In this document: positions 23,101-29,191 of the stretch, piece by piece
Position numbering within the stretch: position 1 is the stretch's first letter
Layout of the letters: every line of letters begins with the position of its first letter
DNA from: a virus
Direction: 5' to 3' (one strand)
DNA length: 29,191 bases
Virus record (IMG/VR): IMGVR_UViG_3300032288_006360
Location: 1-29,191 of that record
Notes under the pieces: model-generated
Database searches by the model: none
What the model saw: only the letters and a program-made list of their open reading frames with translations
What the model was told of the DNA's origin: nothing
Position numbers and translations under genes: made by a program

Positions 23101-26100
23101 CGCGTTTGTGCTGTCGTATATCGATATTATCGGATTGTTCGCGTACGTTATGTATATGTCCCCGTTGTCTGGATTTGTCGATATGTCTGCAGCTTCGCTG
23201 TTTAGCGAGATTGTCTTGAGTATGGTGTTCATCACCGGATCTATTATCCAGACTTTGCTTTTCGATAGGCAGTATAGATAGCTGTTGAATGTGTTGAACT
23301 CCATCTTTATGCTGTCCGAATTGTCTATTCCGTTTTCGGTCAGATATATAGTCGATAGATATATCCCTGTATATGCGTCTATTACGCTCAGATTGTCTCC
23401 AAACCCGAATATCGAATTAGACAGCTGTATGTATTTTAGGTCTACCAGATTGGATACTCCTGGCAAGTCTATATTTATGTTGATCGGTATGTAGTCGTTT
23501 GGGTTGAATGATACGCCGAACTGGTCTTTATTGTGCTGTCCCTGATTGAACGGGCCAGCTTGGCTGGCTGATATGGGAGGAGTGCATGTTGTCTGTCCGA
23601 AGCCTATGTTGAATGCTAGTGTTATGAATCCGGAAGACCTGCATGGGGTTGTTTCCAATCCCCAAAAAGGACCTTGATAGGAAAGGTTTATCGATTTGGG
23701 CTCTACGCTCAGTATGTTGTATTTTATGTCCTGAAGCGGATACTTCGTATTGTTTATAGAAATTATCCTGCCGGTGCCGAATCCCGCGTCTTCGAATGAA
23801 ACATCTGAATCGCTTTTTGAAAGAACCAGTTCGTTTCCGGTTATTATGACTCCTTTGTTTCCCTTTATCTTTTCGGTCACTATGTAGTCGGTCTGTCCTG
23901 GAAGCATCAGCTTGCCGGTCTTTATCGTATAGTCTAGCCTCCTGTCTGTCCTCTTTACGTCTATCTTTATGAGGTTGTTTATGTTGGTCGCTATTATCCC
24001 ATATGTTTCCAATATCGGCCCGTGTGCGTCTACCCAAGCTTTGAGAGTCTTCGGTATGTCTGGCAGCTTCACGGACGCCGATGCCGACGTCGCCGAGACG
24101 GTCGATCCCGAGCTGTCCAGGAAAGTTCCATATATCGTTTGCGTCTCATATGGAATGTTGTTTATCGTGAAGGATATATTTCCTCCTATAGAGTTGAACA
24201 GCACTCTTGAGTGTTCTATGTGATAGTCCGCAGTCGTGCCTACTTCTATCCTGTTTATCTCTATCGGTATGTTTGGATATTCGGACCTTATGACTATGGC
24301 GTTGAAGAAAGGAGATATATAGCCGCCTAGATACTCCAATTCTGCTATTATTCCTAGTTCTCTAAGCCTGAGATGGTGTCTGGTCAGCCAGTTCCTCAGA
24401 GTCCTGTCTATGGTCCTTTCCATGTCTGGCGCCGCACCCGAGTATATCCAGTTTATCTCTTCATCATATACATGCTTGTTTATGACTACTTTTATGCCAA
24501 ATTCGTCAAGGTCGGTGAATACCAGATTGTATCTGTAGTTTTCCGAATAGTCGTAGTTGAGCTCTTGCTTTAGCTGTTCCTTGACTTCCACCATCCTTTC
24601 GTTTGTCTGCAGAGTCTTTCCTATAAGGCAGGAGCTGCATTTTTGGGTTTCTTCGTCGTATAGGTTCGACAGCTGAAGATATTCGTTTGATGTCAAAGAG
24701 CTTGTCGAAGATAGGTCGTTTGGCTTTCCAAAGAGCTCTATGGCCTTCGTTATTATGAACGTTTCTCTTTCTCCTAGATTCGCAAGGCATGTGTTTACCG
24801 TCTCCGTATGGTAGAAGTTTACCTCGGCATATCTGCTCGGATACATAAGGTCCGCCTTCAGCTTTCCTTTTTCGAAATATAGGTCTATGTTTAGCGCCTT
24901 AAAGTCATCTTTGTATCTTTCTGCAGCCATCGCCATCGTTACCGTGCTGCTTTGCGTGTATGCTTGCTCGAAATATAGCCTGTCTGTGGTCAGGTATATC
25001 TGGCTGGAATTTATCGTTTCGTCTTTTATTGGCTGCTCGACGCTTACATATGTGGGGATTCCCCAATATTCCGTGTTTTTCGCCGGAGTTATCGCCATCA
25101 TTACAGGATTCGAATAGTCTTGCGTGTATGCCTTCTTGCATTCGTATATCATGTTGTTGTATACGACTTGATCGCCTTGAAGATAGCTAGTAAACGATAC
25201 GTTTCCTGAAAAGCTTGGTATTTCGGCCACCAATAGGAAGTTGGCATTCAGCGAAGAACCTATTATCTTGAATTCCCTGCCTGGCTTCAGTATCCTAGGG
25301 AAGAATCCGTTTTTGAAGTATATCCTTCTTCCTGTCGCTGCTATGTTTATGGGTCCGTCGTATATCTTAGGAACATCCGTTCTGGAAATAAGCTCTATCA
25401 ATAGCGTCTTGTCCGTCGGTACGCTGTTTGCGTAATATTCGAAGTGAACTGCGTCCGTGACTTCGTAGTCCTTTACGGTGACGACGCCGTCATTGCTTTT
25501 GGAGTTGACTATGTTTAGCCTTTTCCCGTTATAGTATCTTTCGTAGAACGCCCTTTCGTTCCATTCTTGCAGGTTGTTCGTATAGCTCGAATCTATGTAG
25601 TTGTATATGCCAATCAGGTTGGATCCTCTTACTATCACGCTGCCATAGTCGTTCGATGTATAGCTGGTGTAGTACATGGTCTCGAATGTGGCGTTGTCGA
25701 CGCTGCTCAATATCATGATCGCGTCTTTTTTGCTGCCTATTACCGCATATGTCTTTTTAATGTCCGTGAATTCCAAGAACGGAGTGTCGAACATTATGAA
25801 TGTCCCTACAGGGAATATGGATTCGAAGTCTTTTCCGTATATCCATTTCGAATAGAAGCTTGGATCGTTGTTTATGGGCTCTATAGAAGACATTGAAAAT
25901 GTCCCTAGCCTCGCACCGTAAAAGTGCGTTCCCCATTCGTTGAAAAGCTGGAATCTCTTCAGGGTCAGATCCTCTGGTATGGCGTATTCGAAGGCCGGAA
26001 GATATTCCATCGTATATAGGCCATATGTCTTGTATATGTCCGAAGAGCTTTCGTGAAAAAGCAAGTCTCCTTCGAATCTGTCTGTCGCGTTGTTGTATTT

Positions 26101-26157
26101 TGCATTTAGGTAATCGCCTTCTTTGTTGAAGAAAACCAGGCTTTTATGATTGGACAT
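20143..26157 (-). CDS. Giant baseplate/adhesin-like structural protein with beta-propeller and carbohydrate-binding-like modules, 2004 aa
   Basis: Longest gene in the window. About residues 323-350 hold a CBM5/12-like unit (SYLQGDQVVYNNMIYECKKA). Residues about 900-1215 form a series of blades of the YVTN/NHL beta-propeller type (NLSVIDAYTGIYLSTI; KVWIIDPVMNTILKTISLN; NQIIALDSGTGLVAHI; KIIYNPERKSIWAL). Residues about 1576-1605 read YPYIGSYKSIINAINFFGYN, a pattern I associate with phage baseplate/tail proteins. Two more CBM5/12-like units lie near the C-terminus: WAPFTNYSKGDKVTYYGKLY (about 1806-1825) and WDANSSYTVTSIVKYNRETF (about 1846-1865). The remainder is beta-rich with little charge. 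This suggests a baseplate-linked protein that binds cell-surface glycans or sugars on the host. It is monocistronic on the strand opposite to all neighbouring tail genes. Exact role (baseplate hub, wedge or side fibre) is unresolved. Confidence 0.78.
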   Translation of the reverse strand: MSNHKSLVFFNKEGDYLNAKYNNATDRFEGDLLFHESSSDIYKTYGLYTMEYLPAFEYAIPEDLTLKRFQLFNEWGTHFYGARLGTFSMSSIEPINNDPSFYSKWIYGKDFESIFPVGTFIMFDTPFLEFTDIKKTYAVIGSKKDAIMILSSVDNATFETMYYTSYTSNDYGSVIVRGSNLIGIYNYIDSSYTNNLQEWNERAFYERYYNGKRLNIVNSKSNDGVVTVKDYEVTDAVHFEYYANSVPTDKTLLIELISRTDVPKIYDGPINIAATGRRIYFKNGFFPRILKPGREFKIIGSSLNANFLLVAEIPSFSGNVSFTSYLQGDQVVYNNMIYECKKAYTQDYSNPVMMAITPAKNTEYWGIPTYVSVEQPIKDETINSSQIYLTTDRLYFEQAYTQSSTVTMAMAAERYKDDFKALNIDLYFEKGKLKADLMYPSRYAEVNFYHTETVNTCLANLGERETFIITKAIELFGKPNDLSSTSSLTSNEYLQLSNLYDEETQKCSSCLIGKTLQTNERMVEVKEQLKQELNYDYSENYRYNLVFTDLDEFGIKVVINKHVYDEEINWIYSGAAPDMERTIDRTLRNWLTRHHLRLRELGIIAELEYLGGYISPFFNAIVIRSEYPNIPIEINRIEVGTTADYHIEHSRVLFNSIGGNISFTINNIPYETQTIYGTFLDSSGSTVSATSASASVKLPDIPKTLKAWVDAHGPILETYGIIATNINNLIKIDVKRTDRRLDYTIKTGKLMLPGQTDYIVTEKIKGNKGVIITGNELVLSKSDSDVSFEDAGFGTGRIISINNTKYPLQDIKYNILSVEPKSINLSYQGPFWGLETTPCRSSGFITLAFNIGFGQTTCTPPISASQAGPFNQGQHNKDQFGVSFNPNDYIPININIDLPGVSNLVDLKYIQLSNSIFGFGDNLSVIDAYTGIYLSTIYLTENGIDNSDSIKMEFNTFNSYLYCLSKSKVWIIDPVMNTILKTISLNSEAADISTNPDNGDIYITYANNPIISIYDSTNALASTIVTPASDTRTGKMVYNAFEKDMYITTDAELLLRVNGSSRDIQTSYHIPGLTQSSIFYEPVNESIYVYAQTQLWRIDNGMTYSIAGITMSEFADVIYNSLTGEMNISDKTYRFRSLNLENNAIGIDKNPAAYGYLALNMYDGGVYLASQTSNQIIALDSGTGLVAHIESTTAPNTKIIYNPERKSIWALQPSIKGIFEVKSIVNSEIEIIAATGSLIEEGKYGTLDPGYEKPKGLWIKAMECVRRPRENFEGDVPVKYYWKWLDQSPEFFMYDLSGDQLEKTGSYAYLGPKPLVDVPLNKYPNREIEKVYLPEYQQTVFEKIEYELSYIDDQDDVSTEPVPLQTFMGFKALEEGAYSASLQLYKKEEIEITITSTDANDTVLSFDTIYVNGAKRGQIKLNMMSEETFIGRGLKVGQYLGITIKDITNATNQHISMNSGYIVKIGELYNKTMIVDFFNIQLDYFESEKTVLTNYPKSGDTTYLKTTLKVIDREIARFRVLGQTDIEDPRFDIELGNIGKNIGPNEVFIFKEYDVFEGGVDWKFLNAKRKELLMMKNLIYPYIGSYKSIINAINFFGYNDLQLNEYYRNIDVKSENFSKLFKVEIPDIFDNTVEGWTENDFIKHTFPNEKFEETNLMNLTYFITDKDGNNLLPYTIDEVAIKLQGLKSWLKKNIIPLTHKILDITGRSYFNGGNQITHRVNDMRIVDIRENMTPITFKLNEAYLMPVNSGSTVYNCVLDFYTIMEGIGADKNPTGLIPPPRPYFEFRERLVLPEYFTIKIRTYKTYKEWAPFTNYSKGDKVTYYGKLYMSAIDNNKVKSPRKYEDVSEWDANSSYTVTSIVKYNRETFVYSGLGATYSSIPPVLDQGDDSNWLNITEWTEIDLEPVQTIDEYRRIPPPPKIGATQSIIRPGDLSPHKIPPIAPFNFAIDSNIDPFIVIEITSENGYGSVFRDKKNYEIRGLKDIQEPSGELDVIGPFRPITPVY

Positions 26158-26177
26158 TTATATTAAATACTTTTTGG

Positions 26178-26187
26178 TATATATTAA
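26178..26187 (-). promoter_or_regulatory. TTAATATATACC motif, candidate promoter of the 2004-aa gene
   Basis: Exact TTAATATATA followed by CCAAAA on the minus strand, 20 bases upstream of the ATG at 26157. It matches the 10919 copy for 16 bases or more including flanks. Confidence 0.55.
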
Positions 26188-26204
26188 AATTGTGGTTCTT
26201 GATA

Positions 26205-26214
26205 ATAATATATA
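26205..26214 (+). promoter_or_regulatory. Near-match (ATAATATATA) before the Cys-rich protein gene
   Basis: Nine of ten bases match TTAATATATA, followed by GA as at 6405, and 25 bases upstream of the ATG at 26240. Confidence 0.42.
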
Positions 26215-26239
26215 GAGTATAAAAATCTCAAATAAAAAC

Positions 26240-27235
26240 ATGGCCAAAATAGAAAGAGCTGAAAAGTTCCTTAAAGAGGAAAAGCCGAAAAAGACCAAAG
26301 ACCTTGAAGTAGGGTTCGACATCGAATCGTTCGAAGGAGAAGAAGATACCGACACTCTTGGATTCAGATCCGAGCTTGAGCCTATCGCTAAGGGCGAAGA
26401 GAAGAAGTTGAAGAAAGAAATACAGGTTACCACTCCTGGACTGAAGAAGTCCATAAAGAAGTTCGAAGACTTCTCTTTGGAGGTCGAAGATGAATACGAT
26501 CCTTACGAATATTCTGGATTCGGATGCTGTCCTGTATGCACGGGAGAGAGAGACTGCGAATGTGGATGCGTCGAGTGCAACTGCCCGCCAGATGAAGATG
26601 AGTACTGTGGCTCTTGCGACTGCATGCCTTGCGAGTGCGAGGATTCTTCGAATGACGATATCGCCAAGTTTTCAGAATTCGGCGACGACCTTGTCCTTTC
26701 CGAAAGCTTGAAGTATCATCTGGATAACAAAAAGCCTATCACTGAAAATATATTCAGACCAGGTTCTGAGGCCTTCTATGACGTTCTTAAAGAAGCTAGA
26801 AATCATTTTGATTCCAATAGAGTAAACCTAACCGGGTTGGACAGGGATTTGTTTGAGTCTACCGAGATAGGAAGGTTCGCTAAGTTCAAAGGCGAGATGG
26901 TTCCTTTGGATCTTCCGATGGAGGCGATCGAGGAAGTGAACGAGGCTGAATACAAAGGCAGGGAAGTCGAATTGAATCATCCAATGAGAGGCGGAAAGAA
27001 GAAGTATCACGTCTATGTTAGGAATCCTAAGACTGGTAAAGTCAATAAGATTGCGTTTGGCGATGTTCATGGAGGATTGACCGCAAAGGTTAGCGATCCT
27101 AAGGCAAGAAAGAACTTTGCGTCTAGACACAAATGCTCTACCAAGAAAGACAAGACTAAGGCTGGATATTGGGCTTGTAGAATAAACAAATACGGACATC
27201 TTTGGGGTGGAAAAACTTATCCTGGATACTGGTAA
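26240..27235 (+). CDS. Cys-rich phage protein with C-terminal RHKC/YWAC module, 331 aa
   Basis: Residues 1-80 are a Lys/Glu-rich helical region ending in KKSIKKFEDFSLEVEDE, whose KFEDFS core matches the tail of the protein encoded at 3337-3906. Residues about 95-134 hold 13 cysteines in about 40 residues (CCPVC, then CECGCVECNCPP, CGSCDCMPCEC), spaced like metal-binding knuckles. Next comes ENIFRPGSEAFYDVLKEARN and IGRFAKFKGEMVPLDLPMEA. The C-terminal 80 residues (YHVYVRNPKTGKVNKIAFGD, then KNFASRHKCSTKKDKTKAG and YWACRIN) match a small module I know from phage and giant-virus proteins (DUF5872-like), with a possible Cys/His site at RHKC...YWAC. A head-related or scaffold role fits the module and tag, but this is inference. 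The leader is A-rich (AAATAAAAACATG). Confidence 0.65.
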   Translation: MAKIERAEKFLKEEKPKKTKDLEVGFDIESFEGEEDTDTLGFRSELEPIAKGEEKKLKKEIQVTTPGLKKSIKKFEDFSLEVEDEYDPYEYSGFGCCPVCTGERDCECGCVECNCPPDEDEYCGSCDCMPCECEDSSNDDIAKFSEFGDDLVLSESLKYHLDNKKPITENIFRPGSEAFYDVLKEARNHFDSNRVNLTGLDRDLFESTEIGRFAKFKGEMVPLDLPMEAIEEVNEAEYKGREVELNHPMRGGKKKYHVYVRNPKTGKVNKIAFGDVHGGLTAKVSDPKARKNFASRHKCSTKKDKTKAGYWACRINKYGHLWGGKTYPGYW

Positions 27236-27955
27236 AAATTCATTATTTTTTATTAATAAAAAAATACAAAAAAATGAAAAACACTAAGTAAATTACTTTA
27301 ATGAAGGGAGAATTTTCTTCAGATGAAGCTAGAGAAATTTTATTTAATACATGAAATATTTAAAAACATATAAAATATTTGAATCTATTGTAAGTGAAAA
27401 ATTATATCACGGTAATAGAAAAGGCGATTTTCCGCCTCAGATAAAAAGATTCGCAGGTGCTATATTCTTAACCAGTAATATAGACTTTGCAAAAAACTTT
27501 GCTTCACTTGATGAGAAAGATGAATTTCCAGATGCGTCGGTTTTTGAAGTTAAACTTAAATCTGATATTAAGTTGTGTAATCCAATGGATAGTGAAGTAA
27601 TGAAAGAATTGAATTTGATTGCGGTTATTCAAAAAATGATAGATAGTAACTATATTGATAGTGTTAATGGTACTAAGTTTGTTAAAGTTTCTAATGGTAT
27701 GAGAGGGTATAATCCGGATAAAGATGAAGAGTTTGATATAACTGGTCAAGAAGAAAGTGTCTATCATTATTTATGGAGAGTAAAAAATGGAGCATGGCGA
27801 GTTGTTGAATGTGAGCCAATTATTAATCAGATAAAGTCTAAAAAATATGATGGGTTTTATGTAATTGAAAGAGGTTCTAAAAATGTTGCAATATTTGATG
27901 AGTCGTCAATTGAGAAATTTAATAAGATAATATAGTGTTACCATATAAAGAAACT
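27236..27955. other. AT-rich island holding the ADP-ribosyltransferase-like gene
   Basis: From the stop of the Cys-rich gene to just inside the cupin-like gene the sequence is far more AT-rich than its surroundings: 27601-27660 has 14 G/C in 60, against 23 in 28021-28080. The 115 bases at 27236-27350 contain no convincing gene; a 17-codon frame at 27301-27354 overlaps the next start and is probably chance or a remnant leader. Confidence 0.6.
27351..27935 (+). CDS. ADP-ribosyltransferase-like protein with capsid-targeting-like N-terminus, 194 aa
   Basis: The N-terminus MKYLKTYKIFESIVSE resembles the T4 internal-protein targeting peptide MKTYQEF. It is followed at residues about 18-21 by LYHG, then GAIFLTSNIDFAKNFAS, and then VFEVKLKSDIKLCNP. 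This order (Y-H-G on the first strand, a strand-turn-helix I-F-[LF]-T-x-x-x-x-x-A-x-x-[YF]-A, and a following V-x-E/K-V strand) is the usual look of ART-fold proteins of the Y-H-G class. The catalytic third motif is not clear to me. T4 packages an ADP-ribosyltransferase (Alt) in the head and injects it to modify host proteins, so a similar role is possible. The gene is strongly AT-rich compared with its neighbours, which suggests recent acquisition. Its stop overlaps the next start by one base (TAGTG). Confidence 0.5.
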   Translation: MKYLKTYKIFESIVSEKLYHGNRKGDFPPQIKRFAGAIFLTSNIDFAKNFASLDEKDEFPDASVFEVKLKSDIKLCNPMDSEVMKELNLIAVIQKMIDSNYIDSVNGTKFVKVSNGMRGYNPDKDEEFDITGQEESVYHYLWRVKNGAWRVVECEPIINQIKSKKYDGFYVIERGSKNVAIFDESSIEKFNKII

Positions 27956-28201
27956 AAAATAGGAGATAGCACGTTTATCAGAGAGTTTGCGCAGGATACC
28001 GACTCTGGCGAGTTTATGTGGCATCGCGATAGAGAAGATAGAATAATCGAATCTATCGAAGAAACAGATTGGATGGTACAGATAGACAACGAACTACCTA
28101 AGAAGATTGAAGGCGAGGTCTTCATACCGATGGGTGTCTACCATAGGCTGATAAAGGGATCGAACAATCTTAAAATAAGACTAATAAAAAAACCACTCTA
28201 A
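27935..28201 (+). CDS. Small cupin-like protein, 88 aa, GTG start
   Basis: The frame has no ATG before its conserved core, so the GTG at 27935 is used; it shares its G with the TAG stop of the previous gene. The core reads FMWHRDREDRIIESIEETDW, then MVQIDNELPKKIEG and FIPMGVYHRLIKG. This is a single-domain cupin layout with H30-x-D32 and a late H70 as likely metal ligands. Similar small W-H-x-D-x-E-D-R proteins occur in many phages, with no known reaction. Composition is genome-typical after the first few codons, unlike the AT-rich gene before it, so the 5' end may have been reshaped by that insertion. The stop codon lies in a bidirectional terminator. Confidence 0.68.
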   Translation: MLPYKETKIGDSTFIREFAQDTDSGEFMWHRDREDRIIESIEETDWMVQIDNELPKKIEGEVFIPMGVYHRLIKGSNNLKIRLIKKPL

Positions 28202-28212
28202 TGAGTGGTTTT
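28189..28212. terminator. Bidirectional terminator with embedded stop codon
   Basis: Perfect 10-bp stem AAAACCACTC / GAGTGGTTTT with a TAAT loop; the cupin-like gene stop (28199-28201) is in the loop. It separates convergent genes ending at 28201 and 28217. Confidence 0.92.
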
Positions 28213-28216
28213 CTTT

Positions 28217-29191
28217 TTAGTCGATCTTTGACTTGTAGTTTTCGTTGTATATCCTTATGACCTCGTCGTATTCGCTCAATACTCCTTCTTTGAAGTCGGA
28301 GTTTTCGTATTTCTTCCTATCTATATACTCTCTGATATAGCTTTCGTATTCGAGTTTTATCGATATGTCCATAGACTCTTCGTCTATTTCCACTGCCTCT
28401 GAAACGTCTTCTCCATCTTCTGTCTTCTGCACTATGTCGTCTATGTACTCTACCGACGCGAAGTTTCCTTTCTCCAGCATGATTTCCAGCTTCCTTCTGA
28501 GCTTCCTGTTGCTTATGAGAAGGCTGTTGGATATGGCTAGGTCTATGTAGTCTTTAGTGTCTTTGAGATCGTCCAGCTTGTCTATGTCTTCTTCTGCAAC
28601 GACTCTGAACTTCCTGAATACTGGAGAGTAGTCGTTTGCGTGAAAAGATACTTCTCCTGTCTCCAGGTCTAATACAGTGATTCCTTTTTGGTCTCCTATA
28701 TCGTTTCGGTCCATCTGGTATAGCGATCCGATGAACCTGAAGTTCTTGTTCTGCTGCGTGATGTGCACGTGTCCTGAGAAAACGTCTTTGTATCTGCTGA
28801 AGTTCTCGACGTCGATTTTGTCTGCGTTCCGATGTGCTACTGAGTTTAGGTGCATTCTGCACCCGTTAAGATCCGAATGGCAGAATAGATAGTCTCCTGG
28901 ATTGGATTCGATTTCTTTTATCATATCCAGCCTTTTCTCTACCCACGGCATTAGGACGAGCTTCTGTCCTCCTGCTTCTATCGCGGTCGTGCTTTCATAG
29001 ACGGTTATGTTCTTGTTCATGTACCCGAATAGCCTGACCGAATTGACTTCGTTTGATCCTTTGTTCCAAAGATCGTGGTTTCCTACCATTATGTGTACCG
29101 GAAGTATGTTGGATATCTCTTTGAGTATCTTTTCTACCTTGTTTATTACTATGATGGGTAGGCTCGTCCGGTTGTCGAAGAGGTCGCCTAG
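28217..29191 (-). CDS. 47: Mre11/SbcD-type nuclease subunit, T4 gp47-like (5'-truncated by window edge)
   Basis: The frame is open through base 29191; the first Met in view (29089) is internal. Reading from the edge the protein shows LGDLFDNR (metal-binding motif II), VHIMVGNHD (motif III), LFCHSDLNG and FSGHVHITQQ (motifs IV and V) of the calcineurin-like phosphoesterase fold; motif I (D-x-H) is expected just outside the window. The C-terminal 130 residues are acidic and helical (EDGEDVSEAVEIDEESMDIS), as in gp47 and Mre11 capping regions. In T4, gp47 pairs with the gp46 ATPase to process DNA ends for recombination-dependent replication and host DNA breakdown; the partner is expected upstream on this strand, beyond the edge. 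It agrees with the UvsY-like gene in pointing to a T4-type recombination system. Confidence 0.88.
   Translation of the reverse strand, partial: LGDLFDNRTSLPIIVINKVEKILKEISNILPVHIMVGNHDLWNKGSNEVNSVRLFGYMNKNITVYESTTAIEAGGQKLVLMPWVEKRLDMIKEIESNPGDYLFCHSDLNGCRMHLNSVAHRNADKIDVENFSRYKDVFSGHVHITQQNKNFRFIGSLYQMDRNDIGDQKGITVLDLETGEVSFHANDYSPVFRKFRVVAEEDIDKLDDLKDTKDYIDLAISNSLLISNRKLRRKLEIMLEKGNFASVEYIDDIVQKTEDGEDVSEAVEIDEESMDISIKLEYESYIREYIDRKKYENSDFKEGVLSEYDEVIRIYNENYKSKID

Noticed and set aside
27301-27354. 17-codon open frame ahead of the ART-like gene
   Set aside because: Too short, no leader or similarity; probably chance in AT-rich DNA.

Overview
The window reads as a segment of a large, T4-like (probably jumbo or near-jumbo) tailed-phage genome infecting a member of the Bacteroidota. 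Phage evidence: a T4 gp47/Mre11-type nuclease subunit at the right edge, a UvsY-like recombination mediator, a GIY-YIG homing endonuclease with NUMOD repeats, a GH19 endolysin, a 1300-residue tape-measure-like protein, tail-fibre-like proteins and a 2004-residue baseplate/adhesin-like protein, all tightly packed with overlapping genes. Bacteroidota evidence: starts without a clear Shine-Dalgarno but with A-rich leaders, a small Ala/Thr/Val-rich lipoprotein of a style common in that phylum, and a C-terminal DUF6576-like segment otherwise seen in Bacteroidota rhomboid proteins. TAG, TAA and TGA all serve as stops, so no recoding is evident. I see no tRNA, rRNA, IS element or CRISPR array.

Layout. 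1-657 (+): 3' part of a PLP-dependent aminotransferase. 693-1922 (-): three small genes including UvsY-like. 2047-6021 (-): GIY-YIG endonuclease, an L,D-transpeptidase-like protein, a KPGAL/FEDF protein, a polyphosphate kinase 2 (PPK2) and a WYL-like protein. 6139-6324 (-): lipoprotein. 6440-8100 (+): an unknown protein and the GH19 endolysin. 8130-10853 (-): a translationally coupled four-gene operon led by a RlaP-like nucleotidyltransferase. 10949-13487 (+): two tail-fibre-like proteins. 13489-14206 (-): two small proteins. 14281-20094 (+): tape measure, a membrane protein and three small tail-region proteins. 20143-26157 (-): the 2004-residue protein. 26240-28201 (+): a Cys-rich protein with a phage head-type C-terminal module, an ADP-ribosyltransferase-like protein and a small cupin-like protein. 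28217-29191 (-): gp47-like nuclease, cut by the window edge.

The strand flips often. Convergent junctions mostly carry strong bidirectional hairpin terminators, several swallowing the stop codon of a flanking gene. All four divergent junctions carry a TTAATATATA-type motif on at least one strand, usually about 20-25 bases before the start codon; it is a good candidate for a phage-specific promoter element.

The most interesting biology is (i) a phage-encoded PPK2 whose extra N-terminus begins with a peptide resembling the T4 capsid-targeting sequence, (ii) similar N-terminal peptides on an ADP-ribosyltransferase-like protein and on small unknown proteins, suggesting a set of proteins packaged inside the head, and (iii) a mosaic lysin-like gene whose catalytic half is AT-rich and lies directly against a homing endonuclease gene, as if both were acquired together. 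Functional calls are from motifs read by eye; no database search was run.
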